DNA of 64,000 nt from Capitella teleta. Taxonomy: Eukaryota > Annelida > Polychaeta > Capitellidae. Each line of letters starts with the position of its first letter. Position 1 is the first letter of the stretch. The translations under genes and the position numbers were made by a program. This document shows, piece after piece, positions 1 through 11,500 of this stretch. Below the pieces are notes generated by a model, which was not told the origin of the DNA, searched no databases, and was given only the letters and a program-made list of their open reading frames with translations. The stretch covers positions 185,207 through 249,206 of the forward strand of contig KB291799.1 of assembly GCA_000328365.1 (NCBI GenBank). The letters run 5' to 3'.

Positions 1-294
1 GATTATAAGTTTATTCCAGAGTCAGTGGTTTGTCTTACAAATGTTGCCAAATCTCCGCCCATGCATTTAAGATATCACTATAATCATTTCATATGCATGG
101 CGAAATACAGTGTACAACATCTGAAATCCAAATAAATGTTGCTTTGTAAGTTTGTTGGGTGCCATCACCATGCATCTCACGGCCACATAGCAAATAATAA
201 ATTTAATGAGACAATCTGTTTAGTTGTTTATAGTAGTATATGCACATTTAGGAAGATAAATATGCCTTTAGTATACACACCATCAATGGCTTAT

Positions 295-347
295 AGTCGA
301 CCATACTACGATCTAGGTATGCCAGCGTACGTTGATCTAGGTACGCC
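295..347. repeat. GTAC-rich dispersed repeat, copy A
   Basis: Contains the units CTACGATCTAGGTA and CGTTGATCTAGGTACG. The same words recur at 694-760, so this is one copy of a short repeat built from ACG(A/T)(C/T)GATCTAGGTAC-like units. The family is not recognised; it could be the edges of a decayed transposon lying between the two copies. Confidence 0.5.
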
Positions 348-693
348 CTACCCCCTCCCCTCTTCATTGTCAAATATAATTTGTTCGCCACATAGAATCC
401 TTAAGAGGCCAAGTCAAGTGGATAGAGGGATGGTTTATGCACAATTTGGTATTTCAAAACCCATTTTACACCCTTTAGTTCTTTCCCTATGTCAATTTAC
501 CTGCAGTACATGTAATGGACAGGCAGCTTTTGAGTGCTGATTGTCTCGATTGGAGAGGCAGGAAGTAGAGCAAAGTTACATAATCGACTAAATATAGCTC
601 AGGGCTTCCCAGGGAATGTTTTTCTAATTTACATGGCATCAATATTCATGAGAAAAAGATGAATATGTATAGTATTAAGCTGCAATATGGAGC

Positions 694-760
694 GTACTAC
701 GATCTAGGTACACCCGTACCTACTTCTAGGTACGTACGTCGATTTAGGTACGTACGTCGA
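694..760. repeat. GTAC-rich dispersed repeat, copy B
   Basis: Begins GTACTACGATCTAGGTAC, shared with copy A at 295-347, and continues with two tandem units of TAGGTACGTACGTCGA, the first and second separated by only a few bases. The internal words are self-complementary (GTAC, ACGT). Function and family unknown. Confidence 0.55.
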
Positions 761-898
761 ACAACGGTCCGCCTCGACCTGATGATCAATATAATTGACA
801 ATATAAATATTCAATTGAATATACTCATAATACTGTTATCAACAGTTATTATAATAATGATCAATTGATCTTGTATCATTGTGTGAGTATGACATTGA

Positions 899-1210
899 GT
901 GATTGACCATTCTGTCTTTTTCTCGGTAAACCTAGCATCCTCCAGAGGAAATCGCCCAAATACTAACAAAACCCAGCGCACCTACTGCAGGTCTGCGCCA
1001 CATTCATTCAGTCACCGCATCATAAATACCTGGAATGATCTACCAAAGAACACCATACCATCCATAAATTTGTTTGAATACAGACTTGATCATGCCTGGA
1101 TCAAGTTCAACCCCCTAAGAAAAAATCCCTGCACTCTGATCACTGTCGTACGCTCTGTCGGGAGATTAACGAAGAATGAAAATCTGAGAAATAAAGTACC
1201 AGTCGTCTAG
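899..1210 (+). mobile_element. Non-LTR retrotransposon (LINE) tail, reverse transcriptase C-terminus
   Basis: The open frame ends with a segment that includes FSHRIINTWNDLP, then IPSINLFEYRLDHAW, and a stop at 1208-1210. This matches the typical C-terminal tail of LINE ORF2 proteins (pattern: FF..R..N.WN.LP..V.....VN.FK..LD..W). The endonuclease and catalytic RT core are absent upstream, so it is a 5'-truncated or eroded copy, as is usual for LINEs. The clade (CR1-, Jockey- or RTE-like) cannot be fixed from this fragment. Confidence 0.7.
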
Positions 1211-1537
1211 TGATTGATCTGGACTGAATTGCAATTCTACGTCCTGCGACATAAAATACTTCTGGTGGCTTTTAAAAGGTAAGATAGGAGTAATTCAGTT
1301 CAGATCAGCTTGGAAGATACACCTGCAATATTTCATGGGTATTAGGGTATAGACTATAGTGGTGTAAACCTTTCCTGATTCTAGATTGCACCTGTGCTAC
1401 ATGGAGTGCTGGTAGGTTCAATTAGATCAGCCTAAACAAGACTCCACGGTGGCCTGAAATTCTCATCCCATAAAAGAAATGGGCGGATATCTGTGCCACA
1501 TATCTGTCCATTGAGTAACCCTAATTTCTTTCCGTAG
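1211..1537. other. Spacer or intron upstream of the first DEPDC1 exon seen
   Basis: No coding similarity found. It ends in a splice acceptor (TTCTTTCCGTAG, intron end at 1537) that opens the first visible DEPDC1 exon, so at least its 3' part is probably intron 1 of that gene. Confidence 0.45.
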
Positions 1538-4000
1538 ATGGACCATTCAGAGCCACAGAACTATGGAATGACCTCGTCCATAACCTTCAGAGTCGAGCAG
1601 TCATTAAAAGACGCAGAATACATCGCCACAAATTTGACAAATGCTTCACTGGTTCGGATGCAGTTGATATTGTCTTGAACTATCTTCTGGATGATCAACA
1701 GAGTTATATTAATAAGAAAATCACCCGCGAAAATGCTTTTAAAGTTAGTGTTTTGTTTGTGTATTGGAGTTTATAACTTCACTATTTTTACACAGCTCTG
1801 CCAACTAATGTTAGACAGCTGCATTTTTGAGCCAGCACAGACCAAAAATGCGAGTTCCGAGAAAACGGTTGTGTTTGAAGACAGCTCAGTGAAGTTCTAT
1901 TCTTTCATTTGCAATCATTCTGAACCAACTGATATGAAAGAGAACAGTGATTCCCTCGACTGCCAGAGCATGGACGATTCGACAAGTGCGGAATCAAGAA
2001 TGAGGTGCATCTAATTAAGTTCTTTTAACTAATTCATTGATTTGTTATTTATTACAGAGAGGCCTCAGAAGCCTCAGGTGAGAGTTCAGATACGAACAGT
2101 ATTTCCTCGCAATGCTCAATGATTCCATCAAACGGAAAAGTTGTGCAAGAGATTTTGGGATTAACAGGCACTCGCAGGCGGCACAGCATCAATGACTTCC
2201 ATTACAAGCAGCACATGACGCCCAGCCAACTTTCCAATGCCAGGAAATCTGTTCCTGATCTGAAGTCAGCCAGTGCAAAGAAGGTTCCCAGGTTGACATC
2301 AATTCCTCCCGCTGGTTTGTGATTTATGATCTATTTATAATTATTTCTTTCATCATTGGATTACCTTCCAGTTCAAGAAGAGGTTGTACGAGAGACGGCT
2401 CTCAGCCAACTGCTGACTTTGATAGAAATCCCAAACCTGGATCCCATTCTGGCGTACGACCCTGCGATTGCTGCAGCTGCGATCACGTCCCGTAGAGGGA
2501 CAGCGTACACTAATCTTGCCTTCAGAAGGTGCGAGAGCATTTGCTCCATATTCAACAGCAGTGGATCAAAGTATGAGTCTCTTCTGTTGTCTTAGACTCT
2601 TTGTCTGTTATGCTGTTTATGGTTTAATGCTCATAGATATGAAGAAGATTCATGGTGGGAAAGTGGTCTGGACTGCCTCGAGTCGCACCCCAATGGCCTT
2701 GACATTCTAGACACGTCTCTGTGTGAGGATACGAAACTTACCCAGAAACTGCGGTTATTTCAAGCATTGGCCGACTACTACTCCCACATCACGCAACCAC
2801 TGTGGCCGGACTGCTTCATTGACATTCACATTGGTCTGCTCAAAATGCTGATGGAGGGACGCATGGACCTGGTTTTGCGAGGCCTTCAACTAAGCATCCT
2901 CCTTCTGCCTCTGCTTATCAGGGAAGAGATCCGCAAACTGATAGTATTCATGGCTCAAGCTGCCTCATGAAAGTATTCAACTCAGCTCTAAGGTATCATC
3001 TCCTTGAATCCATGAAACACTATTGAGATTTTTTACCTTGCAGGAGGACAACCGGAATCATGTGATCAAAGTTTTCACCGACAGTATACTTCGTAACCGC
3101 CTTATGGCGCCGTCACAAGCAGGCCAGTTGGTTTTATTCATGATGGATCGCTGGGGCGCAGTCTGGACAATGCCCGAAGATGTTGAGGGCGCTGTGAATG
3201 CGAGACTTTCCTGTATCGGGGTCGGGAGCAAAGATGCATTACCGCGTATGGGTGAGCAGAGAGATGCAAGTTTGTAGGATTGCTTATTAATAACTGCTGA
3301 ATGCTTGTGAACTGCACCTTATGTATCTGCCAAAAAAAGCGAAGGCCAGATGATTGGTATTTAAGCAACTGAATATAACAAATTACTCTTAACAGAACTT
3401 ATTGAATTATTTTAAATATAAATAAAGGCATGTGCATTTGATTGGCCAGAAAATGAAAGAATCATATATCTTACATGTTTTATTCTTTGAAATTTCCTGT
3501 TTGGTTCTGTCTAGAATTTTCAGTTGTACATTACTCATCAGACCTCATTAATTTGATGACAATTCATGTTTATCTATGCCAGATTAATGAGGTCAAGCTC
3601 TACAACAAGTTCACACTCATTCAATTATCTTGCTGCTGTTATATTCCCTGTGTAGACTGCTTAGATTTTTTTCATTAAGGACAAACCCTCATTTTGATCT
3701 GAGAATTCAACTGTGGTTTAGTTTGTACTTTTATATCTAATAGGTTTATATCTAAAGCATATACTGAATTTTTTTATTTTCCTCTATTCAATTCAAGGTG
3801 TCGTGTATTGTAATCAAGTGAGCAAAGCAGAATTCTTCAAGCAACAAACGGAATACACGGAATTAGCAATGGTGGACCTCATGAACAACATTCTGGACGA
3901 CACGCATTTCTCCTTGAAAGAAAAGAAACAGAAATTGAAATCACTTCAGAAACAACATCCGTCTGTCTATCGCAAACATTTTTCTGATGTTAAATGGTAA
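1538..4000 (+). CDS. DEPDC1: DEP domain-containing protein 1 (DEPDC1/DEPDC1B family), 5' partial
   Basis: Exons 1538-1743, 1796-2004, 2058-2314, 2372-2570, 2637-2992, 3044-3251, 3798-4000 (stop TAA), about 546 residues. Family members combine an N-terminal DEP domain with a degenerate RhoGAP-like domain and are linked to cell division. The first exon matches the DEP start (GPFRATELWNDL; human GPYRATKLWNE) and the CFTGSDAVD motif. The fifth matches the RhoGAP-like part (LADYYSHITQPL; human IADYYGHLKEPLL). The last matches the C-terminus (SLKEKKQKLKSLQKQHP). The visible length is close to human DEPDC1B (529 aa). Two faults: the first exon starts in phase 1, so the exon with the start codon is not identified; and exon 5 does not join exon 6 in frame with the best GT donor (after 2992), because TGA at 2968-2970 intervenes. 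Either a small indel or a GC donor after 2958 would explain it. Introns are mostly 52-66 bases, the last 546. Confidence 0.88.
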
Positions 4001-4057
4001 TTTAAAGTTGTCTTCTTATTTAAATGCATTCACTGCACTTTTCTTTACATTCCTTCC

Positions 4058-4154
4058 TTTCTTTCACTTTTTCTGCTCTGTTTGCTCAATATTTGATATT
4101 TATCCTCCATTTCTTTCACTTTTTTTGCCCTGTTTGCTCAATATTTGATATTTA
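4058..4154. repeat. Two-copy tandem duplication, 52-base period
   Basis: Copies at 4058-4102 and 4110-4154 share TTTCTTTCACTTTTT and GTTTGCTCAATATTTGATAT, differing at only two or three positions, so this is a recent tandem duplication in the DEPDC1 3' UTR. Confidence 0.85.
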
Positions 4155-4528
4155 AATTAAGATAATGCATATTGCAAAGTACTTTTTTTTTTTTCTATTC
4201 CATCTTTCTTTATCGTTTTATTTTTATTTTTTTTATCTAATTAATTTTGGAAACTTGCTCAAGATGTTCGCTTCATGGTAGGTATTGTTCATCATTTAAT
4301 TACTGCCACCTAATATTCATGAGTTGAGTCATAACTATGTCTTGATAGGTGGCAATTCACTTTAGAGAATGTAAATGTATTTTTGAGTATATTTAGTTAA
4401 TTTTTACTAATTTGTGCAATATATTGTAATTATGTTATGACTGATCTCACTCCTTTAGTGTAGACACTAGAGCTATATTTAATATTATTCATTTATTGAA
4501 TAGCTCCTGGTGTTGTCTTTCTGTGTGT

Positions 4529-4534
4529 AATAAA
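4529..4534 (+). promoter_or_regulatory. Candidate DEPDC1 polyadenylation signal
   Basis: AATAAA about 530 bases after the DEPDC1 stop codon, followed by T/GT-rich sequence. A second candidate (GAATAAATC) lies near 4671. Confidence 0.35.
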
Positions 4535-4827
4535 CAATGCAATCATGTAAACAATTCACTGTAAATGTGTTTCTGAAATAATTGTTCAAATTGTTGGTAA
4601 TTGTCAGTTCTAAAAATTGGTTATTTCTGAGGTTTTCTTTTCTCATCATGATTTCATTAGTCAATCATTTGGAATAAATCAGAATTTATCCCTCTATCTT
4701 GTTTTGCATTCTCTTCAATTCTTGGATCTCTAAAGTTTTCTATAACTGGTGTTGGCACTGAATGTAAAAACTCAAAATACATTTACAATACTGGTGTACG
4801 TAAATTTGGTGTGCTATGATTATGTTG

Positions 4828-4916
4828 GGGTAGCACCATTGTCTAACGAGCAGACGACGCCACAGCACCAGTTCGGTCGAAGCGGCCAACTGAGTGTTAC
4901 ACAATGGGGGTGGCAC
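4828..4916. repeat. Imperfect foldback sequence
   Basis: The left arm AGCACCATTGTCTAAC near 4829 pairs imperfectly with the right arm GTGTTACACAATGGGGGTGGCAC near 4893-4915. This could be a small decayed foldback element; the arms are too divergent for a firm call. Confidence 0.3.
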
Positions 4917-5513
4917 AGATAAATCGTGCGTGGTCTGCAATCATACCTCTTTCTCACTGTAGTATGTCAGCTAATGTTGGGGAATCTTTAAGTCATAATA
5001 ATTGTTATGCACGAGCACCAATACTACAAGTTTATGGAATAAAATGGTTTGTAGCAGCATTACCAAGGTTGTTGCTAACATGACACATTTTTAGTTTCAG
5101 ACTTTAGGTGTGTTATGAGAATCGCGCATTAGTTCGCGCTCATCGAAAAAGGCGCAACACCGGAAGTCACATTGCACGGTACTCTACGGAACGAAAGGTG
5201 TAAACATTATCATTATGATTTCATAAATATATTAAGCGGTAAATTATTTGATAGTTATCAAGAAGTTGGTCCATGTAATTAATATCCAAGCTATTCCGAA
5301 AGCTCTGATATTTAATTTTTTTTCCCAAACATTCGATAATTCCGCATGATACCGTGAGTCTTCCGGAACGACTCCATTCACACGTAAGGAAGTGAAACCA
5401 ACATTTCTTCCAATGCCACGATCGTCTTTCGCTGAAAATGAAATTAGGTTTTCTTCCAAGATGCTGAGTATTATCATTTTTAGCTCTTTATCGAACCATA
5501 GTCCATTATAATT

Positions 5514-8500
5514 ATGGAATCGCCTCGCGAAGAGGGCGAACTATCTGAAGATGAGGTCGAGGTGTTTATCGTCACTGACGAAGTGCGAGCAGATGACGAC
5601 CGCTCTTCCTATTCATCTCGAAGCCGGAGGACGGTTGTGAGCGGTTACCCGAACAGAAAAAGAACCTCGTACAGAGATGTAAATAATGATTATGAAAAGT
5701 ACTTGGATCCACCATCGCCTTCAATGAAACGGAGGCGACCAACCCCAAATGGGAATCCCCCCGATCGCGAGAATGATCGGAATGAGAGGGAGAGTAACCA
5801 GAGGAGAAACTGGAAAAAGCCGGCACCGTGGTCGACCCGTTACCACAAGCAGCACAGTCAAACCACTCAATCTCAGTCCAATTGGGGAAGAGATCCCATT
5901 CGTGGGGTTACCCTCCCACCTCCTAACCCCAATTTCCCTCATGGAATCCTTCCAACTCCATTGCTTCCCCCAACTTCTCTTCCTCCCACTCCTCTCCCTG
6001 ATACTCGACCTTCTGAAGTTCCACAACCGTTTTTCCCAACAACCAATAAGAAGAGACTGAAGAGGAAAAAAAAGAATTGTATCCTTCCATATTTGACTAT
6101 TTCATTACTGAACTTTATTTTTTTTTTGGTTTCACCTTAATGAGTGCTTCCTCAGTGGCAGTGCCTAATGCTCCAAGCAGGGCACATTTTGACATTGATG
6201 TCCCTAGATCACCCCCTCCAAATTTAGATGAGTCGGACTACGTCGACTTGCTCCTCGAGTATAAGCAAATCCAGAAGCAATTGGAGAATATACAGCGAGA
6301 AGAGGAACGCCATATTCAAGTTGACAGTCGCGAAAGTGAGATTACATTCAATGAATATTCAAATTTGTATTCAATCATCATTATTTTTTAGGTGCCAGAA
6401 ATGTTGAAGCAGAAAAAGTAAGTTGACCTTTTTACAGGCTTGAGACTTTTCCAACTTTTGGCAGACCTTTTTTGTATTCTGGAAAAAAAAACGTCTGGGG
6501 CATTTTTCCGACCATAAATAAAACAAACCATAGTAAATACATATTTTTGTCATGGATGTTTTTCAGATTGTGTTTTTACCTAATGCAGCCTTTCATTGTT
6601 GTTGCATGTCATCTGATTGGCTGCACACACTCACTCTAACCCCAATTCGCATTCACAATGAGTCGTTGTTTTCCTTTTCAAAATACGCTGCATAGAATTG
6701 AGTGTGAAGGTTTCGTTTGACAAATATGTCAACAACAGATAGAGATAGAGTTGCCTTGACAAGTGTCAACTCTATAAAAGTGGCGAGAATTAGCATGTTT
6801 TTTGTATTTTTAGTAAAAACATTCAATTTATGTACTTTTGAAACTTCTAAACTTCCTATGTGTTAAAACCTGAAGATATCAGCCTCCAGATTGCCTGAAA
6901 TGGCTTTGAAGGAAATATCGAAGGTGAAAATGTTTCTTTTGACGTGCTTATGAGCCCTCACACACCCCACTGGGGCTTCTCATCAGAGGTTTATGTGGTC
7001 ATATTTTTTCTGACTTTTTCCCTTGTGCTTGTCTCATGCTGTTCCTAAAAATGTCTATAAATCTTAACTGAGTGTTATTTATTCATAGGGTGCTTGGAAA
7101 GGCAAAGAAAGCGATTGTGATCTTGATCTCATGGAGTTGAAATGGGCCGCTCTGGCGTCAACTGTCAAGAAGAATAAAGTTGAGGGGCAAGGGGGTGCGG
7201 TGGTGAACCCTAAGGAGGCTGCTCGTCAGTTCATGGCATCATGGGATCATACAGCGCCTCCCAGTCCACCTCGGCAGGCTCAAAGGGATAATTATGAGGA
7301 AGTTGAAATGGATTTAGCCAGCGATTGTGAAGCCGTGGATTCTCCCGGGGGTATTAAATTTTTCATGTCTCGATCATGTCACAATGATATCGTAATTTTC
7401 TTGCTTAGTTTTTGAAGAACGTATTCCAGGGATCCTTGAAGGAAACCAGCAATATTCATTCTCACCCAAAGTCATTGAAACGCTAGATGTTAGTCCAGAT
7501 TCTTTTACCTTAATCTTATAAATGACTTGATAATTTTTATTTTTTTCCAAAGTCCAAAACTGGCAGTCCAATCCCAACCAATTTTGAAGACGATCTGACA
7601 AAGTACACGTCACTGTCGTCTGGCCCTGTTAAAATACCAGGATTAGATTTTGAGCTTTCTCCTGAGCAGCAGAGGGCACAGGATCAGGTCGCCGAGGATC
7701 CGGGAGAAGAAAGTGAGTTACTTTTGAGGGAGAGATTGATTGCATCCATGAAGAAGAGGGATGCCATAGCTGAACAGAAAGCGCTTGTTGAGGTGAGCAT
7801 CGAGTGATTCTTGGTAATCCATTGACCGTTGTTATCAGCTTGAGAAGGAAAGTGAAGGGTTATCCAGTGCACCCTCTACCCAAGTCAACTCCCCTTGTGC
7901 CACACCTACTTCCATGGAGTCTCCTAAAGTGAGCCCTGCCCACGATTTACCTGATGCCCCAAAACGCAGCCCATTGGCAAATGAGAATCAGAAGCCTGAT
8001 GTTCGAAAATCGACGTCAGCTGTGGATCTAGTGCCGGTGAGTCAGATGATATTAGTTTGACTATTTTTTAGGTTGATCTCTTAAATAGCTTCCGTTCCAC
8101 GCACCCCTGATGATTGATCTGAGAGAGGAGTCTTCCGATGAGGAGAACATTTCCAAGAAGCCCAACCAACACCTTATCGCTGGCATTGACGCATTTTTGC
8201 GCCAAGCCAAGCAGGCATCTCAGGCGTCTCATGAGAATCAAGAGGATGAACGCATTGTGGTACCGCGCATCAAAGCTTCGACCTCCGTTCCCATGAGTGA
8301 GGTGCAGGAGAGCAGCACGGCAGACACCGAGGTGGCCTCCGACCAAGCAAAGTTACTGAAGCAGGTTCAACAATTGGAGTTTCAAGTTGTTCAGAAAAGG
8401 TCCGTCTACTTTCACTTGTTTTTCTGGCTTTTGATGTATTTGTTCATTCGTTGTTTCTTTAGGAAATCACTGAGAAACGATTCTGAAAAGCTGAGCATCC

Positions 8501-11500
8501 TGATGACTCATTCCAAAGAAAGGAGAGGTCGGCTGAGGGATAGCTTGCAAAAGGTGCTCAAGCTGAAACAGCAGATGAAGGCGGCTGAATCCATCTACAA
8601 AGCGAATAAGAAAACATTTGAAGAATTGAATACCAAGGTTTGTGGTTGTCTACAGTTCTTACCGCATGGGCGGAGGTCAATGAGTGCTTGGCGTATGCAA
8701 ATTTTGAAGCTTTGTGTTTTTTAATGAAAAAGAATGCTATGGATATGTGTAGCAAGATGAATTGTTATCACCAGCCAGCTCCAACGTCATGCAAGATTGA
8801 CAAATTGAGACTGCTTTTATGCAAATGATCTATTGACGGATCTATTTATACAGTATTTATTAATTACATAATGAGCAGATATAAGAGGTATTGATAGCGT
8901 TGAAATAATGAATAATTTAAGGATTTTTTTGGATCGTGCAATGAGGTTCATTGAAGTTTCAATTTGTGACAACAGGCTGTTGGCTTTTTAGAGATGATCA
9001 CATTTTTCTTGATTTAGTCGTTGGAGATAAAAACTCGAGTGGTGTCTGGCAAGAAGGACGTGGATGTCTTAGAGGCCAAAATCATTCAACTGGGCACACA
9101 AGTTTATGGAGAGAAGTACATGTTAAAGAGGGAGAAAGTGACAGCTGCTGATAAGGTGTGTTCCTATTTCTCTTCTTCACATTCCTGTAAATTTTGTGGT
9201 ACTATATTTTTTACAGATCGTCCCTCAAGCAAAGAATGGCAGCCTTAAAAAACCTGCTACAAATGTTTCCCAGATGTCGCCCGCTCATATGGCACAAGAG
9301 AAAGAACGATTGATACAGCTGCAATTAGCTCTGAAGAAGACGATTCAGCAGATAAAAGCGCGGGGCATCTCTGCTGCGTGTGCCCCTCCCAGACCCCCCA
9401 CCCCCGAGGAATTTCCTCCTGAACCAGAACACGTAGAAACCGAAGAAACAATGTCATTCAGTTCAAAAACGGAAGAAGCAGCCAAAGAACTTGCGAATTT
9501 TGTGCCAAAACGTCGAATTTCATCCATTGAACTCAAATCAAGCACTGTGCCTGATCTCCTTATTGCAAATAGCAACGCCACTTCGAGCCAAGTCCAATCT
9601 ACGCCCTTATCGGAACCTGAGGACTTTGTCATGCCGTCCGCTGCTAAGAAGATGGAGCTACTTGATAACCTGGTAATACTCTGGTTCTCATCAGTGAATC
9701 TTTTAGTATGTGTTCATTTTGCAGCATAAGAAGTATTCTCTCAATACTACATTATTGGCTGATCTTGCGCCTTTGAATTCATCATTTAAGCTCTCTGAAG
9801 AGATTTTCCTGCCAAAGCTTTCTGTGGTATGCATGTACTTACTCAGTCTCTATCCTCATCTAACATTTCTCTTCTCCCAGCTTCCTGGTGCCAAACTTTC
9901 CACATCGCAAACCAATGGCAATGCAACACCAATCACTCCGTTTACATCTTACACCAGTTCTCTACACTGTTTCAAATCATACAGATTCAGTCCTTACTAT
10001 CGCACCAAAGACAAGCTAACATTGCAATCATTGACCTTCAGCAATAAGATTGACCCTATGCAGCCGTTGTGCAGTTATGAGATGACAGGAAAGTGCCTGG
10101 ATTCCGACTGCCCTTGGTATGCCAGCGTTAATTCCATTTTACATGCATTGAATCAACTCTTAACTCACAGGCAACACATGAAGGACCTTCCTATGGAGGG
10201 TGAAGACCTGCTGATGGACCTCGCCTCGTATCACCCAAAATTCAACCAACCTGTAGCATCCTCCAAGATCAACGACCAGATCAGTGAGAATTTTATTCAA
10301 GAAAATAATTAATATTTAGTTATGATTTTAGCTTCATTTGTTGAGAAATTTGGCAAAAACGTTCCGAGAGTTTCGATCCACGATAAATGTCTACTGATGT
10401 TGAACACCGTCAACTCTGAAGCCCTGCGGGGTAAAGTACTCTTGTTTGTTGCTTTGTGTTTACATCGTCTGATTTTCTCAGTTCCTCCTCACACCATTGC
10501 TCAGCAACCACGATCATGGAAAGTTACATCCGGTCCTAAAACCCACACTGCTGCACCCACTGCAGAAGGCGGAGCAATTGAAAGTGAGTTAAACTGTCAG
10601 GGTGTAATCTTTTATTCTTTGATGAATTACAGCTTGGAAGAAACCTAGTTACCTTGAAAGTGACAACATTATCTCTGATGAAGATGTGCGCTATTGGATG
10701 CATGACAGCTCAGTTGACGCTGCGAACATGGAGAGCTTGCTGGAACAGGAGCCTCAGAACATCGCTATTTGGTTGAAATTGGCTTATAAGAAAATGCACA
10801 GTGCTGACAGGCGAGTAAATGCTCAGTGATGGTCTGTAGGCTGAAATATTCATTTCAGGTATGAAGCGGGGATTGACAGTGCCTTGAATGTGCTGTCCAA
10901 GGGCCTTGAGGCAAACCCCAAGAACTGCCAGTTGTGGCTGCATTACTTGAATACATACAGCAAACGCAAGGGTGAGGATGTGCTTGAGATGTACAAGTGT
11001 GCGCTGGAGAATGCTCCATCTTATCACCTGTATTGGGAAGTGAGTGCTGATGCATTGTGGCAGTGAATCGAATCTTAATTTCTGGTCTTCTCCAGTACTT
11101 GCAGCGCACAGACTCTTTACTCTCGAAGCACACAGCCTGTCGTACGATCAGACTTTTCCTCTGTTCTCCGCAGTGCGATCTTTCAGAGGATGAGCGCTCA
11201 CACTGCATGGTAGAAGTGCTCTTCCATCAAGTCAGGTTGTGTCTTGATGTGGGTAAATACAAGTCTTCTCAGGGCATCTTGCAGGTCAGTCCAACCTGCC
11301 CCTGCTGTGTCCTGTTCTATTTGCTCTTTGTAAGCAGAAGGTGCTGAACTCCAAGAAGGGCAAACTTCTGACTTTCCTCACCACTCTCAATCCGATGGAC
11401 TTGGCCATTGTGTGGCTGGGATACGCACACCTCCTGCAGTTCAAAACGCTTCCTGTGCACCACTACGATTCACGGAATTCCAATCCAAGCAGGATTGTTT

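Larger units (their letters stand above)
1..898. other. AT-rich non-coding DNA at the window edge
   Basis: No reading frame here resembles a known protein. The stretch is AT-rich with two copies of a short GTAC-rich repeat (separate entries). It may contain the missing first exon of the DEPDC1-type gene, which would be short (the human N-terminus before the DEP motif is about 9 residues), but I could not identify it. Confidence 0.5.
4001..5513. other. Intergenic region between DEPDC1 and ZFC3H1
   Basis: Holds the DEPDC1 3' UTR, a tandem duplication (4058-4154), a poly(A) signal candidate (4529-4534), an imperfect foldback (about 4828-4916) and the ZFC3H1 promoter. Near 4307-4358 a 9-base inverted repeat TGCCACCTA/TAGGTGGCA is present. 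No further gene seen. Confidence 0.6.

Noticed and set aside
8072-8088. Earlier acceptor for ZFC3H1 exon 8 (after TTTTTTAG at 8071)
   Set aside because: Gives a stop after 12 codons; the AAATAG acceptor at 8088 keeps frame.
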